64,000 bases of DNA, from positions 8,534,741-8,598,740 of the forward strand of contig CM049318.1 in NCBI GenBank assembly GCA_026874595.1. Direction: 5' to 3'. Every line of letters starts with the position of its first letter. The first letter of the stretch is position 1. Below, piece after piece: positions 53,161 to 64,000 of this stretch. This DNA is from Sipunculus nudus. Its lineage: Eukaryota; Annelida; Sipuncula; Golfingiida; Sipunculidae. Position numbers and translations under genes: made by a program. The notes beneath the pieces were generated by a model, which was not told where the DNA came from, made no database searches, and saw only the letters and a program-made list of their open reading frames with translations.

Positions 53161-55820
53161 AGGGTAATATTATTTAATATACTGATAATTTTTTTCCGCA
53201 TGATATAAGTCAACCTTTTTTTATATACTAGACGACATGTGCACGAAAGGTGACTCAGAAAGACAGAGTTTAAAGTAAAATAATGGTTCAACTTATTGGG
53301 ATGCTCATAGCTGTTGTGATCTAACGACAACAAGAATTAAGAAAAATATGAAAACAGGAAAACGACGAATTAGGTCAAACCCATATAGCAGCGCAATTTA
53401 TATATCCGGAACAAGTAGGCGAAATACGTTGTACCTGGTGAAAGTAATACTGTCCTATGTGCTTATTACCTATATGATCTTTTCACTTTCATTTTATCTT
53501 CGCTTGCCAGGTGTTATGATTTTGTCACCGTTGGTTAGTTTGTCTGTTAGCAACATTACTCAAAACGTTTCAATATATTTTTTTGTTGAAATTTTATGGG
53601 AGGTTGAAGTAGCCTCGGGAAATAGTTACATTCACTTTTGGTGATAACATACATATATATGCTGAAAAGAGTTCTTATAAAAGCGCGTCAGGTAAGTAGG
53701 TGTCATCAGATATATTATTATACTATTAGAATATTTTACATATTTTAATTTTTTTGGTTATTTCTAAATGTTTAGAGAATAGTCATCTCATGATCGCTGT
53801 GTCACAGTGATGGCATTAGTAGTTCTTACCCTAAATTTGATGATCTGTGAGAGGTTCTCTTCAGAATAGGGATACGTATTTAAATGATTTTAAGCAGATA
53901 TGTGACTCGGTTACGTGAAAACTATCGGTGCTTAATTCAAAGGACTTTCGAGCACACGGTTTAAACAATATTTAAATAAACATGTTCATCATAAGTAGTG
54001 AAAAACGGTTAACTGACATGGTGAGACAACATCAGTAAATAATACCCAAGATCTTGCCACTTTATTTACCTAACATGGTGCACTACCATGTGCTGCCACC
54101 TTTCGAAGGTGAACGGAACTAGTTCCTGAGAAGTTTCTGAGAAGCTTCACCTCTGTTTGCGACCATGGGCTTGACGTGGCGAGTTAACCTGCTTGTTATG
54201 CGTCACGTGTTCATCTGAAAATTATTTTGATTGTATCGGGTAAATTCGCGGATATCCGTACCATGTTCCCGATAATCCATTTAATAACCCTTAGGTAAAA
54301 TCAGTGCCCGAAAATTCCTCCTTCAAAAAACGAATGTCAAAATGAGTTGATGCTTAACACATTAACTAAAATAAAATGACATGTTGCATGCATACAGGTA
54401 TGAGTTATACTTTCTAAAAAGTATGTCACCAATGTTTTGTAACCAACCATGTAACCAATGCTTGGTCGAGTTCTTTCATGCACTATATGGATCTAGGTGT
54501 ACCGCCACTGGTCTCTTTCACATAAAACAAGGGGTATTTTTATTAAGGGCTTGTCTCAAAACACCGTAGAAAACACCGTAGCTCAGTCTGTCCATGAACA
54601 CACGAACCATGTGAATATAAGCCGTCAAATTTAAAAATGGTCCATTTGGCAGGGTATATTTTTTAGGAAATTTTAGAGCTGTTCCAAACTTGAAACCAAG
54701 CGTGTCGTGTCAGGTTTAAATAAGACATATAGGGCACACCTGTATAAAGCAGTTTAAGGCAAAGAGACTAGGGTCCCAAAAGGAGTGACTTTTAATTTAA
54801 AATCCCAAACGGAGTGACATTTAATTTAAGTGTTGAAACATTAACATGAATATTATAAATCTTTTATGAACGAAGCACCAAAATATATAATAAATGTTTG
54901 CAGACTCACACCAGAGTCAATTAGCCGTTATACATGTGTTCTATGGAATTATTTACTGAAGGAGATAAAACTGAGTTATTGGTCTGTGACGGGAACAGAA
55001 CTGTCAATTTTAGAATTGCTGAAACCCAGAATTAACTACTCCACATTTGCCATTTACAATTGCACAGAGAAGGATCAATTGCACAGTAAAGTATGCCTTG
55101 CAGCATTAGAATGGACGAATCTTCTGCAGTGATTTGAGTCAGCAGTAGAGTCCATAGATTGCCATTGTAGATATCTATGTTTTGAACACTATATACACAG
55201 CTGTACGATTAAAGGTTAATTTAAGATTTATGTACAGTAAATGTATGAGAGGTAAAATTTTGGCCTGAAAAAGAAGCATTGTCCTATTAACTGCTCTGTG
55301 TTGCTCCAAATGAATGGCAATATGTACATAAAAGTACATGTACACAGATCTGATACGTGACAGATGGGTGGCGTCATATTCCTTTACACGAAGCTCCTCG
55401 CTGGACCAAGATAACTCCAGTATGTGAAGAATATCCACAGAGACAGTGGCGTCCCGCCACAACATGACCGCCCAAACGTATGTGCTTCAAATCTCATTTG
55501 GATTAAACCAAAAATTTTCGATGTCAGAGGCGCTTCATGCTTTCACGATTTATCAGTTAAGTTTATTATATAATACCACTAAATTTATCGGGAAGTCAAT
55601 AGTTGTTTGATATAAAATATTTAAAAAAAAACATTCAGATGGCATTTCTGGCAAAAACACCATTCAAAATCAACGCCACAAGAAAAAGAAAAACATTATA
55701 GTGACTATTTCAGAAATTGCCGCGTCTTTAAGTGTGGTTACGTTTGAGAAATCTCCATAAAATATCGCAGTCCAAGCACTTTGTATACCATCTATCTTTG
55801 AAGTGTACAATTTTAAAATC
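53161..55820. other. No gene recognised
   Basis: AT-rich sequence. Open stretches at 53348-53644 and 54866-55132 have no family motif or splice context that I can support. Confidence 0.4.
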
Positions 55821-56281
55821 ATAACGTCTGGATGGCGTTTGTTCATTTGCCATATTTGCGTATTACATGCATATTAAATAATTTAAATATTTTCTCCCCC
55901 GCAGGCGCCTCTTTTCTTTGTGTCTGTGGGCCCGGTAACACTTTGGCCACACGGTATGTGATGACGGGACAGAGTTTTACTCCGGGGGCCCTATCCGGGG
56001 TTTCCGTACATTTGCGGCCCGAAAAAAATTCCCCTTGGTGATCCTTTCTCAAAAGAAAACCTCTACGCGGGACAGGGTCTATTGTGCACAACGAGATCTC
56101 ATGAGGAGAATGCTCAAAAGGAGATCTTTGAAAGAATCATTATTACCCGAATGGCATTGCCTGGGCGGAGAAAGGATAGAGAGAGGGGGAGAGGACTGTA
56201 ATCAGGTGCGGTTACAGAAAATCGGGAAAAGGGGGGGGGGAGGTTGCGCTTATATTTCGTTGGTTATTATGAAATCTCAAG

Positions 56282-56337
<56 letters not shown>

Positions 56338-57870
56338 TTCTATTATGAACCATGTTTATTGCAGGTACCCAAGGGAGGGCATGAGAGGGGGTAACCTCTT
56401 CCATATAGGGAAATATCTGAATACACATAGGAGGACATTAGAGGGAATTTTCAGAAAAAAAAACGTATGGGATTTTTACTGTTGATTGGAACAATATTTC
56501 ATACTTATATTTCTTCAAACGTATGACATGAAATTTAAGTTGTTTTCAACATGCAATGTGGTGGACGATAAGGTGCATCCACCTTAATAATTTGTAAAAT
56601 ATTATCTTTAAAATGTAGTTTTCGGGTTAAGATATATCGAATGTTGAAGTCTGATGCTGAACTGTGCATTATACTGTGGTCTGTAGTGTTGACAGCATAA
56701 AAGACTTAACAGTGCACACATTGTGAGTTCGAGTAACGGCATCATTAGCGAAGGCTTGACACTGTTCAGGGTCGACCCTGACCAGGGCCTGGCGCTCTGT
56801 TCTGCGGCTGTTTATACATACCCTCGACTAATTAATTGGAAAGTAATAAACTGTGGATAACTTAAACAAAAATAAATTGCTAATAAATAGAAAAGGAAAC
56901 CTAAAAAATAAAAATGATGAATCATGAAAATTGGAAAAATAAATAGGAGAATGAGGGACATTGTAGCTCAGTTGGGAGGTGCCTTCCGCGGGCGTCCGTC
57001 AGGATCCACAACTGGTAATATATAGCAAAGCAATTAGATGCATATATAATTCCGAGAGGAGGGCGAGTTCTGGGTGCAACCGGGGAATGGGTGGGGGGGG
57101 GGGGGAGGCCGCAGAGCTCCTGTCGTGAATGTATTGACTTTTTCGTGGGAAAAAATTGGCTCAGCTTTCAAAACAAAATGGTTTAAGTGATGTGTGTTAT
57201 TTAAAAAATATATACAGCCATTAAATGTACTTCATACTATAATGCTTCAACGAACTTCTGCGCAACGGGATTTCCCGACCATGTAAGTTCTCAGTTTTTG
57301 TGCGTAATAAAGGGAATGCAATTATCGAGATCACGTCTCAGCGCTACTCTTCTACCATGTAAAACAACAGGTTTTTGACGGGTTCGAAAGGGCAATTTAA
57401 AAAAGCGATGCTCAACACAATATATTTTCACATACAAATTATTTTATTTATCATTTAAACTTCTCCGATATAAATTCTCAGGCCAATCTCTTGGCATCAG
57501 TAATATTTTCATGCATAACACCATAAATATAATGGATCTATGTATTAATTTATAGATAATACCGAACGGATTGCCGTGATTTTCGAGATCAATATGACAT
57601 TCCACCATTCGTACCGGAACGTATTTGTCCAAGTTATCCAGACTCGGAACCAAGGTCAACTCACCAAATGTCGTCTTCAAAGAGGTCTTATGACGGTAAA
57701 ATCGTCCAACCAAGATATTTAACTATGAAAGATTATTTGACATTAGAACTAACTGCTTGCCCCAAACCGTGCGTAGCACGGGTTAGTGCGGGTTAGGCGT
57801 ATATTGCTAGCAACGTAAATAGGTGATCTCTCTACCAAGGACATCCAGTCATTCCCACAGTCGTTGCAAA
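55821..57870. other. No gene; TA and G runs
   Basis: A GC-richer stretch at 55900-56170 follows an acceptor-like CTCCCCCGCAG but has no recognised product. TTGCGCTTATAT at 56247 also occurs before the TA run of copy E. A tRNA-like TTGTAGCTCAGTTGG at about 56959 lacks a B box. G runs lie at 56236 and 57092. Confidence 0.4.
56283..56334. repeat. (TA)n microsatellite
   Basis: Uninterrupted TA run of about 50 bases. Confidence 0.95.
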
Positions 57871-57877
57871 AAGTATA

Positions 57878-57990
57878 TAAGCGGGTTTTATATACGGTGG
57901 GCGTGTTGCGCGCCGTTTTGGCCTAAAAGCAATCACCAATTCCTTTAGAGTTACCAGGTGTCTCATTAATTGTATCTTCATTGTCTTGGT
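57878..57990 (+). promoter_or_regulatory. Candidate promoter with first exon
   Basis: TATATAAGCGGG near 57883 is a strong TATA box. About 30 bases on, a GC-rich start region follows, ending at a consensus donor TGCTG|GTAAGT (57991-57996). This fits a TATA promoter with a short non-coding first exon. No downstream coding exon was found, so the gene is unknown. Confidence 0.35.
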
Positions 57991-57999
57991 GCTGGTAAG

Positions 58000-59080
58000 T
58001 CCTTAATTAGAAATTCTGAAGTTTTAATGCATGATAAACATTATCAACTCTGAAGCCTGAAGGGTCCTGTACAGCCGAGGGTAAAAAGTCTCGGCTCTCT
58101 CAGCTCGAGATCCAATGCTCGTGGTAATCTCGGAGTTCTCCGGGTACCGCCACCTGTGGACACTAACAAACGCCACCACCTTCGCCATGGAGAGTGCCTC
58201 AATTTGTGATATTTTTTTGTAGCTCTAGTTTTATATTTTTTCTTTGGCTACCTGTCCTCGAACAAGATTGAAACTGCAAAAAACGATTTGTTTAAATACT
58301 TAAAAAAAAAACACGTGTATTCAAATATGTGAAAGAGGTAATTCAGCATTATTTGTCTCACAGATTAAACTCCAAGTCACACTGATAATCAAGATATTTT
58401 CAGTTCGTCCTCTTTCCAGGACACACACGCATCCTGGCTCTAGATTCAATAAATGGTTGAATTACAACTCGTTAAACAGGCAGCTCTATTCAATAGCCCA
58501 TTATAACAGGACTTAGAGAATGGCTTCCATGATATCTGAGTACGTCGTGCTAAAATAGGAGTATGGTTATAAAAGCAATATAAGTGCGAATAGTACATGA
58601 TAATATGATTTTTTTTTTAATTTCTTCAATAAAATCATATCCACAAAATATTAACAAAAAGAAGAAACACGTATTAGAGCATGGGTTGTGAGGGGGATAA
58701 TTTTAATTTATATTGACGGTCAAACGACGGCTTGAATTAAAAATATATATAACCAATGTAAATTGTGAACAGTGAACATGGAGAACAGTTTTAGATTTCA
58801 GAAAATGATATTGGTTGTAGATTATCAAGTTAGGTATTTAGAATAACTGAAAATTGTTCACATGCACTCCTGAGACATTTTTGGGACCATAATACCAACG
58901 CAAGTCCTAAATAACTTGTATATTATCTTTATAAGAAATGGGTCACTTCAATATGAACAATAATACTGCATAAGCGTTTTTTTTTCATAATTAAAATATA
59001 TATATAATAAAACATTTATGATATATTTTGTATATTTAGCGTTTTTGAGACTGTCTTTCTCTGCATGACTAAGGCCAAAA
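58000..59080. other. No gene recognised
   Basis: A GC-richer stretch at 58060-58200 includes GCCATGGAG, but the frame closes after 11 codons. The rest is AT-rich. Confidence 0.4.
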
Positions 59081-59088
59081 TAAAAAAA

Positions 59089-59391
59089 GGTATGGTTCTC
59101 AGGCACTTTTTTTCAGAAATCAATGCGGGCGGGCGCTTTTTTTATTTTAAATTTTTTGGTATGTTTCGATAAAAATGTCAAATGATAAGGGAAAAGCATG
59201 AAAATAACAGTTTCATTTTGCTAAATAAGTAAAAGCACTACAAAACAAAGGAAATTGTATGGTTTTATCTTCTGGAAAGAAATGTCGGAGCGGCAGCAGC
59301 TCAAAATTGGAAACTTTTTATTGAAAATCAAAATAAAAGGTTTTGATGCGGGGTTGTAAAATTGATGCGGGCGTTGCCTGAGAACCATACC
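59089..59391. mobile_element. MITE with 17-bp perfect terminal inverted repeats
   Basis: GGTATGGTTCTCAGGCA (59089-59105) is repeated exactly in inverted form at 59375-59391, with AAA/TTT extending the match by three bases. Total length is 303 bases with no coding capacity. Internal words TTCGATAAAAATGTCA and GGGAAAAGCATGAAAAT also occur at 12545-12690. The target duplication is unclear because both flanks are A/T runs. The superfamily was not assigned. Confidence 0.75.
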
Positions 59392-59892
59392 TTTAAATTT
59401 TTTTTGGCCTAAACAAGCTGATTTTGTTAGACCGCTCTAGTGAACAAATTCCCCAACAGATGACTCTGGCACCTAGAGTATACTTCGCTTAAACCCAGTC
59501 ATGCATGTTCAGCTTTTGTAACTGTAATCAGAAACTCCCACTTGTACAAATATCACAAAACTAAGGAGATTTACGTCTGAAGAGAAAAACTGAATTAATC
59601 AGAAAAACTGTTACTTCCAAATAATATGCTGTACCAGCTTTTGAAGAGAATCATGGTATAACCTTTTGTAACTTTGTCATAGGAAGATAAATAAGTTAAA
59701 ATTAGTTTATTTATATCACACAAGGGTGTCAATACAGTGGGATGCGGGTATATACCCTACCAACTTTTAAGCAAGGGGGGAATAGTCAATGTAATCATCC
59801 CCCTGCTATTCAGAAAATATATATTAATATATATAAGATATATATTAGAGATATATTAAGATATATTAATAATTTAAATAATTGAATGATTA

Positions 59893-59895
<3 letters not shown>

Positions 59896-59969
<74 letters not shown>
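59896..59969. repeat. (TA)n microsatellite
   Basis: TA run with one AA interruption, embedded in a wider ATATTA-rich tract from 59815. Confidence 0.95.
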
Positions 59970-62900
59970 CATTTATACATTGTATATATCTTTATAAAAT
60001 GGCCAAACATTAATTATACCATCAAATGCATGCCAGTCATGCTCCAAACTTGGAGATAAATTGACGTCACTGATATTCCAGACAAGAACATACTACATAA
60101 TATTATTGAAAACGGTCCTATTATATAAAATGCTTATCTAAGACTAAATTCAGTGGCAGGACATACATTCATTGGATATTTTATGGGAAATGTCGCGCCA
60201 TAGCATTTGGAAAATATCGCAGTACGTCTTCTCCAAAACATCAGTATCGCCCTCATATCTCTATGAAGTTATAAATTTATTTATTTTACATGGATTACAG
60301 AACTAGTTGTAAAAACTTATGAAAGTCTCTCTACAAGGCCCTGATGGTGGTATCGGTTTGTCTGTAGGGGTGCAGAACCATTAGTTGACCATTAGAACCC
60401 TCACTCATCACCAAGGCGGTGAACGAAGTCCGGTCGCCTGGGGAGGACAGAGCCTTGCGCTTTACCACTTAACTGTCCATCCAGGTCCCTATTCTGTTCC
60501 ATTCCCCCAGGATGGATAAGCAAAAAGTAAGTAGGCCTAGTAAGTATCTTTATTTTTTTTACTTGTTACCTAATCAGGATCAGTTATGGCGAAGAGGTAG
60601 TCCGAATGTGTGTAATTCTGTAATCTCCTAACTCATTAAAAAAATCAGATGTCGATGGAATCGTATTAGTGAATCTGAACTTGACAATACCTCATGTGAT
60701 GTTAAAGATGAACTACAGAGTCATATTCGCCTCGATATTCGAAAACATATGAAAAAGGTGGCTGTACCATATTATGTGTATGCAGAAACCTACTGCGGTA
60801 TATACATTATATTAATACAATAAGACTGACAAGGGACAAGGTTAGCAGTGGGCGATAATACGAGACGGTGCCTTCTCGATCAAATAAACAATGTTCGCAG
60901 GTGGATCTATGTGTTGGTGGTACCCGAAGGCAAATCCATCGATTTTATAATTATTTATTGTTATATATATTTTTCCCTTTTTTTTTTTGGCTTTTTTTTA
61001 TTATTCTTTCTTCTGTCATTTTTTGTCTGCGCTTTGTCTCCATTATAGCTGATTTTCAAAAGATAAAATTTGGGCCCAAAATTAGTCCTGGGCATTATAT
61101 ACTGATCTTAAGGTTTGACCTAATTGTCCATAGATGTACACTCCACAATCGATCCCCCATTATCGCTCAGTCGTATGGGGTCATAGGACGTGCGGAGGCT
61201 TCCAATAATCGCTTGGCCATGGCTTGACTTCTAGTCTTAATATTATTATCAGTGTCATACGGGGACAGCCACAACGAACAAGAGCTAGCCGGCTCTAAAA
61301 TGGACAAGTCTGAATTATAACAGGACCCTTGATCTCAACAACCGAGAGCGTATAAAAGTGATAAAAGTGCTGTACTTTCGTGGCCAACTTTAACTCCGCT
61401 GATGCTGATATGATTGGCTGAAAGCCGCTTGGAATAAAAGTGCATACGTGCGTTCGTGCGTGCAAGCAAGCGAGCAAACAAATGTGTGAAACTTTAAGCT
61501 GTATAAGTTGTGTAAACCTAATATTCGCATTGGAAGGAGTAATCTGTCACCTGTATTTATTAAGGTGTTCCAATGCCAGTTATGTTTAAATCAACAATAT
61601 TTAAGAAGAAGAGCAAACACGTGTGGATGAAAAAAATAGATAATAATTCTCATTCTACGGAATGTGGGTCATTGGAGCATACATGAGACTGGCTGGTTGA
61701 GAGCATTCCGTCTTCCTCGAAGAACGTTCCAATTAGCAAAGATTAATTTCCGATACAGCATTCGTGTTCTATAATTCATATATAAAATTCCCAGAAATCA
61801 TCCAGCGCTCTGCAACAAGGACATTTATAAATACACTGTCATGTCCTGGTCTGAAAACGGGACAAAAAATCACCTTGTTCTTTGAATCACAGGGCGGGTT
61901 GGCGTGATTACATTGGAGTTATAAGCCTACGGTCTGTCAGTGTACGACACCCTTGGTCAATGGTAATATATTAACTCTTAACTACGTCAACGATAGCGAG
62001 ACTGCTCAGGGGACGAAATAAAGTAAGTAATGTGGTCCGTACAAGTAAGTGCGATAATTGTTTCAAAGCAAATTAAGTAAAATTTTGCAAGCATGCGAAT
62101 GTTAATTTAAACATATTCCAATTCAATAACAAATTTTGCTTTAAAGTTTGACAGTTGAGATTAGTAGTGCCGGCCGTACCACAAAGCCTAACAGGAAGGG
62201 GTTAGTTTTAAGTCTAAACAAATTCTGGCGAAAGGGTAGTGAATTTCAACTTTATGAGAGAGTAAGAGAAAGATAGAGGTAAAGATACAAGCGATTATCG
62301 CGGAATAAATGCTTTTCAAACTTCACGGCAATCGCTCAGGAATGGCGAAATTTGTGGGCGACAAGCAATTGACCAATCTGTATGTAACCTTTGTCGCATA
62401 TTCATTCGATGAATAATCATGAACAGAGTTGTTTCGAGCAACCAATAAAATTACCGTTTGCAAAATACAATCAATCACCCGACAACCTCAAAATTTGCAT
62501 AATTTGGGGAATCTCCCAAACAGAACACATGAAGTCTTTACCAGTACCCCTATCCACGTGTTTTTCCGGGATATTTTTTATAAAGAAATGTTCCAGGCAA
62601 AAGGCTTCAGGAGCCATTCACTGTGACAAATTATATGCACTTGTCTCACTAATCCACAAAGTCCAGTTTTGGCATGAACATTCTGAAACGTTCTAAGTAT
62701 AATATAAATGGAAGGTAATAAAATCGCCTAATGTTCCATGGGACTACTATTTTCATTTCGATTGACCGCATTGCCTTCTCCTTTCTTTTTTTATTTTACA
62801 TGCATGCTCAATAGATGGCGCGCTTTGTTTGATTGTTGTGTACAGTATAAACCCGTTCTCTCGCATAGAGTGAAATTATTGTGTAGCGGCTCATTACCTG

Positions 62901-63360
62901 TATTGGTTAATGGTTAATTGAGTATATTAAAACATGATTATCAGGAGCGGATTAAGGGGCGTCTCAATCCCCCCCCCCCCCGCCCCCCAAAACACTAAAA
63001 ACAAATATGAAAAATGAGATGAATAAGCGCTTAATACCAAAACCAGAGTCGATTTTTACTTCATGATGCATTTTAAACTATACCATTTTTGCCAAATGAA
63101 ATCCTCAATTTCCAAAGTGTTTCTACATTATTTGAGGTGGAAATGTTCATTTCCTGACAATCTGAGCCCCCTCCCACCCCCCACCCGCACCCCCTTCCCA
63201 GATCTTGTTTCCGCCTCTATTATTTTTATTTGCGGTTATACCGCCCTTACCGTTCAACGCGAAAACATTATTAACAGGAAGTGATCATGGCTCAGTTCAT
63301 TTCAGCTTTGAAAAGGCATATCTAATCTTTCTAATCAATCTAATCTATCTAATCTATCTA
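59970..63360. other. No gene recognised
   Basis: Unassigned sequence. Open stretches at 60848-61227 and 62391-62696 have no family motif that I can support. A tRNA-like - strand A box near 60470 lacks a clear B box. A C run occurs at about 62970. Confidence 0.4.
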
Positions 63361-63365
63361 AGCTA

Positions 63366-63455
63366 TCTACTACTACTCCTACTACTACTACTACTACTCC
63401 TACTACTACTACTACTAATACTACTACTGCTACTACTACTTCTTCTTCTTCTTGA
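63366..63455. repeat. (ACT)n/(TTC)n trinucleotide repeat
   Basis: CTACTACTAC units with CCT and AATA interruptions pass into TTCTTCTTCTTC. The long Leu- or Val-rich frames over this stretch are artefacts of the repeat. Confidence 0.9.
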
Positions 63456-64000
63456 ATATGCGGTCTGTTTATCCCAGAAAACCCGCAGAAATGGCCCATG
63501 ACATACGGCCCACTTTTCCAATCAGCGTCAGTCAGATGCCACATAATGCACACCAATCTTGCCCTTTCACTTGCCCCCTATTGAATTCCCGGCAGCATTA
63601 CATCACAGGTCTGTCGCACGGCATCCCACCGCTCTCCACCTCGCCATTGCTGACATTCACCTTGGTCCATTACCACAAAGAAGGAAATGGTTCCGTATCC
63701 ACCTCAAGACTTCGCTTCCTTACGGATCTGGGGTTTTCGCTTTCTTACGGGCCTGGGGCCGCACTTCGCGACAATATTCTCTTCCTCTGCAACGGGACCC
63801 AACGCAGAAGCGAATTCGGGGGGGGGGGGGGTCCAGGGGTTCCGGACCCGCCCCTCCTTTTTTCATCAGAAGCAACTTTTTTAAGGGCTTCAGACAAAAT
63901 TTTGCGGCCTAACCCCCCCCCCCCTTTTCCAGACTTGGAACCTTTTTATAGGGGTTTCATCAGTATTCCACGGTTGGACCCCCCTTTCCTAAATCCTGGA
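63456..64000. other. No gene recognised; G and C runs near the window end
   Basis: GC-richer sequence with a G run near 63820 and a C run near 63911. The + strand stays open at 63559-63912 but shows no family motif. Confidence 0.35.

Noticed and set aside
53348-53644. 98-codon hydrophobic frame
   Set aside because: No recognised motif, no splice context, ordinary AT-rich composition.
55832-56041. GC-richer frame after an acceptor-like CCCCCGCAG
   Set aside because: Unrecognised product, no donor, and no partner exon.
56955-57005. tRNA-like TTGTAGCTCAGTTGG
   Set aside because: A box only; no B box at tRNA spacing.
57444-57713. 89-codon frame on the - strand
   Set aside because: Looks protein-like in composition, but no motif, promoter or splice evidence was found, and chance frames of this length occur elsewhere in the window.
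60848-61227. Overlapping frames with a protein-like end (HRCTLHNRSPIIAQSYGV)
   Set aside because: Could be a decayed transposon or gene fragment, but I recognise no family and the two halves are in different registers separated by a T-rich stretch.
63205-63556. Leu-rich and Val-rich frames over the ACT repeat
   Set aside because: Direct products of the trinucleotide repeat.

Overview
This is a gene-poor, AT-rich animal nuclear segment full of mobile elements. It most likely comes from a mollusc, probably a bivalve. The reasons are intron-split exons with GT/AG borders, an Ig-superfamily gene, Penelope-like, CR1-like and PIF/Harbinger elements, many long TA microsatellites, and a dispersed repeat carrying AGGTCAAAGGTCA-type motifs of a kind I associate with bivalve genomes. 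Nothing bacterial is present (no operons, Shine-Dalgarno sites or CRISPR). The species call is inference.

Layout. 151-6848: an almost complete Ty3/gypsy retrotransposon with near-identical LTRs, a 5-bp CTGAG target duplication, a tRNA-Pro-type primer site and a Gmr1-type pol order (integrase before reverse transcriptase). Its LTR promoter has heat-shock-element clusters just upstream of a TATA box. 7264-8890: a decayed Penelope-like element (RT plus GIY-YIG endonuclease). 10953-16980: eight exons of an Ig-superfamily gene on the + strand (three Ig-like domains, then two micro-exons). Splicing is phase-consistent throughout, but two stops are in frame. 19190-38540: two copies (A, B) of a unit about 11 kb long. 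Each holds a candidate cytoplasmic-tail exon, a TATA-containing upstream module, pieces of a histamine-N-methyltransferase-like (HNMT-like) gene, a CR1-like LINE on the - strand, and a GC-ended repeat. 39243-45960: a satellite of about 200 bp split by a 5.8-kb PIF/Harbinger transposon (TTA duplication, terminal inverted repeats, transposase on +, MADF protein on -). A tRNA-derived SINE and a complete hammerhead-ribozyme-like motif are nested in the transposase intron. 46960-49106: the best-preserved HNMT-like copy (C, exons 1-4). 50930-53160: two tandem copies of the upstream module plus a partial duplication. 53161-64000: mostly featureless, with a MITE, microsatellites and one candidate promoter.

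How the parts relate. No host gene here looks intact. The Ig gene and the HNMT-like copies seem to come from a tandemly duplicated locus in which a receptor tail exon lies a few hundred bases upstream of a methyltransferase start. The copies have lost complementary exons: A keeps exons 4-5, B keeps exons 1 and 5, C keeps exons 1-4. Several disabling changes look like C-to-T changes, two of them supported by comparing paralogues. By LTR similarity the retrotransposon is the youngest element, yet its frames are broken at short runs, so some breaks may be assembly errors.

Motifs were read by eye. No alignment, folding or database search was run, so family names rest on recognised motifs and all percentages are approximate.
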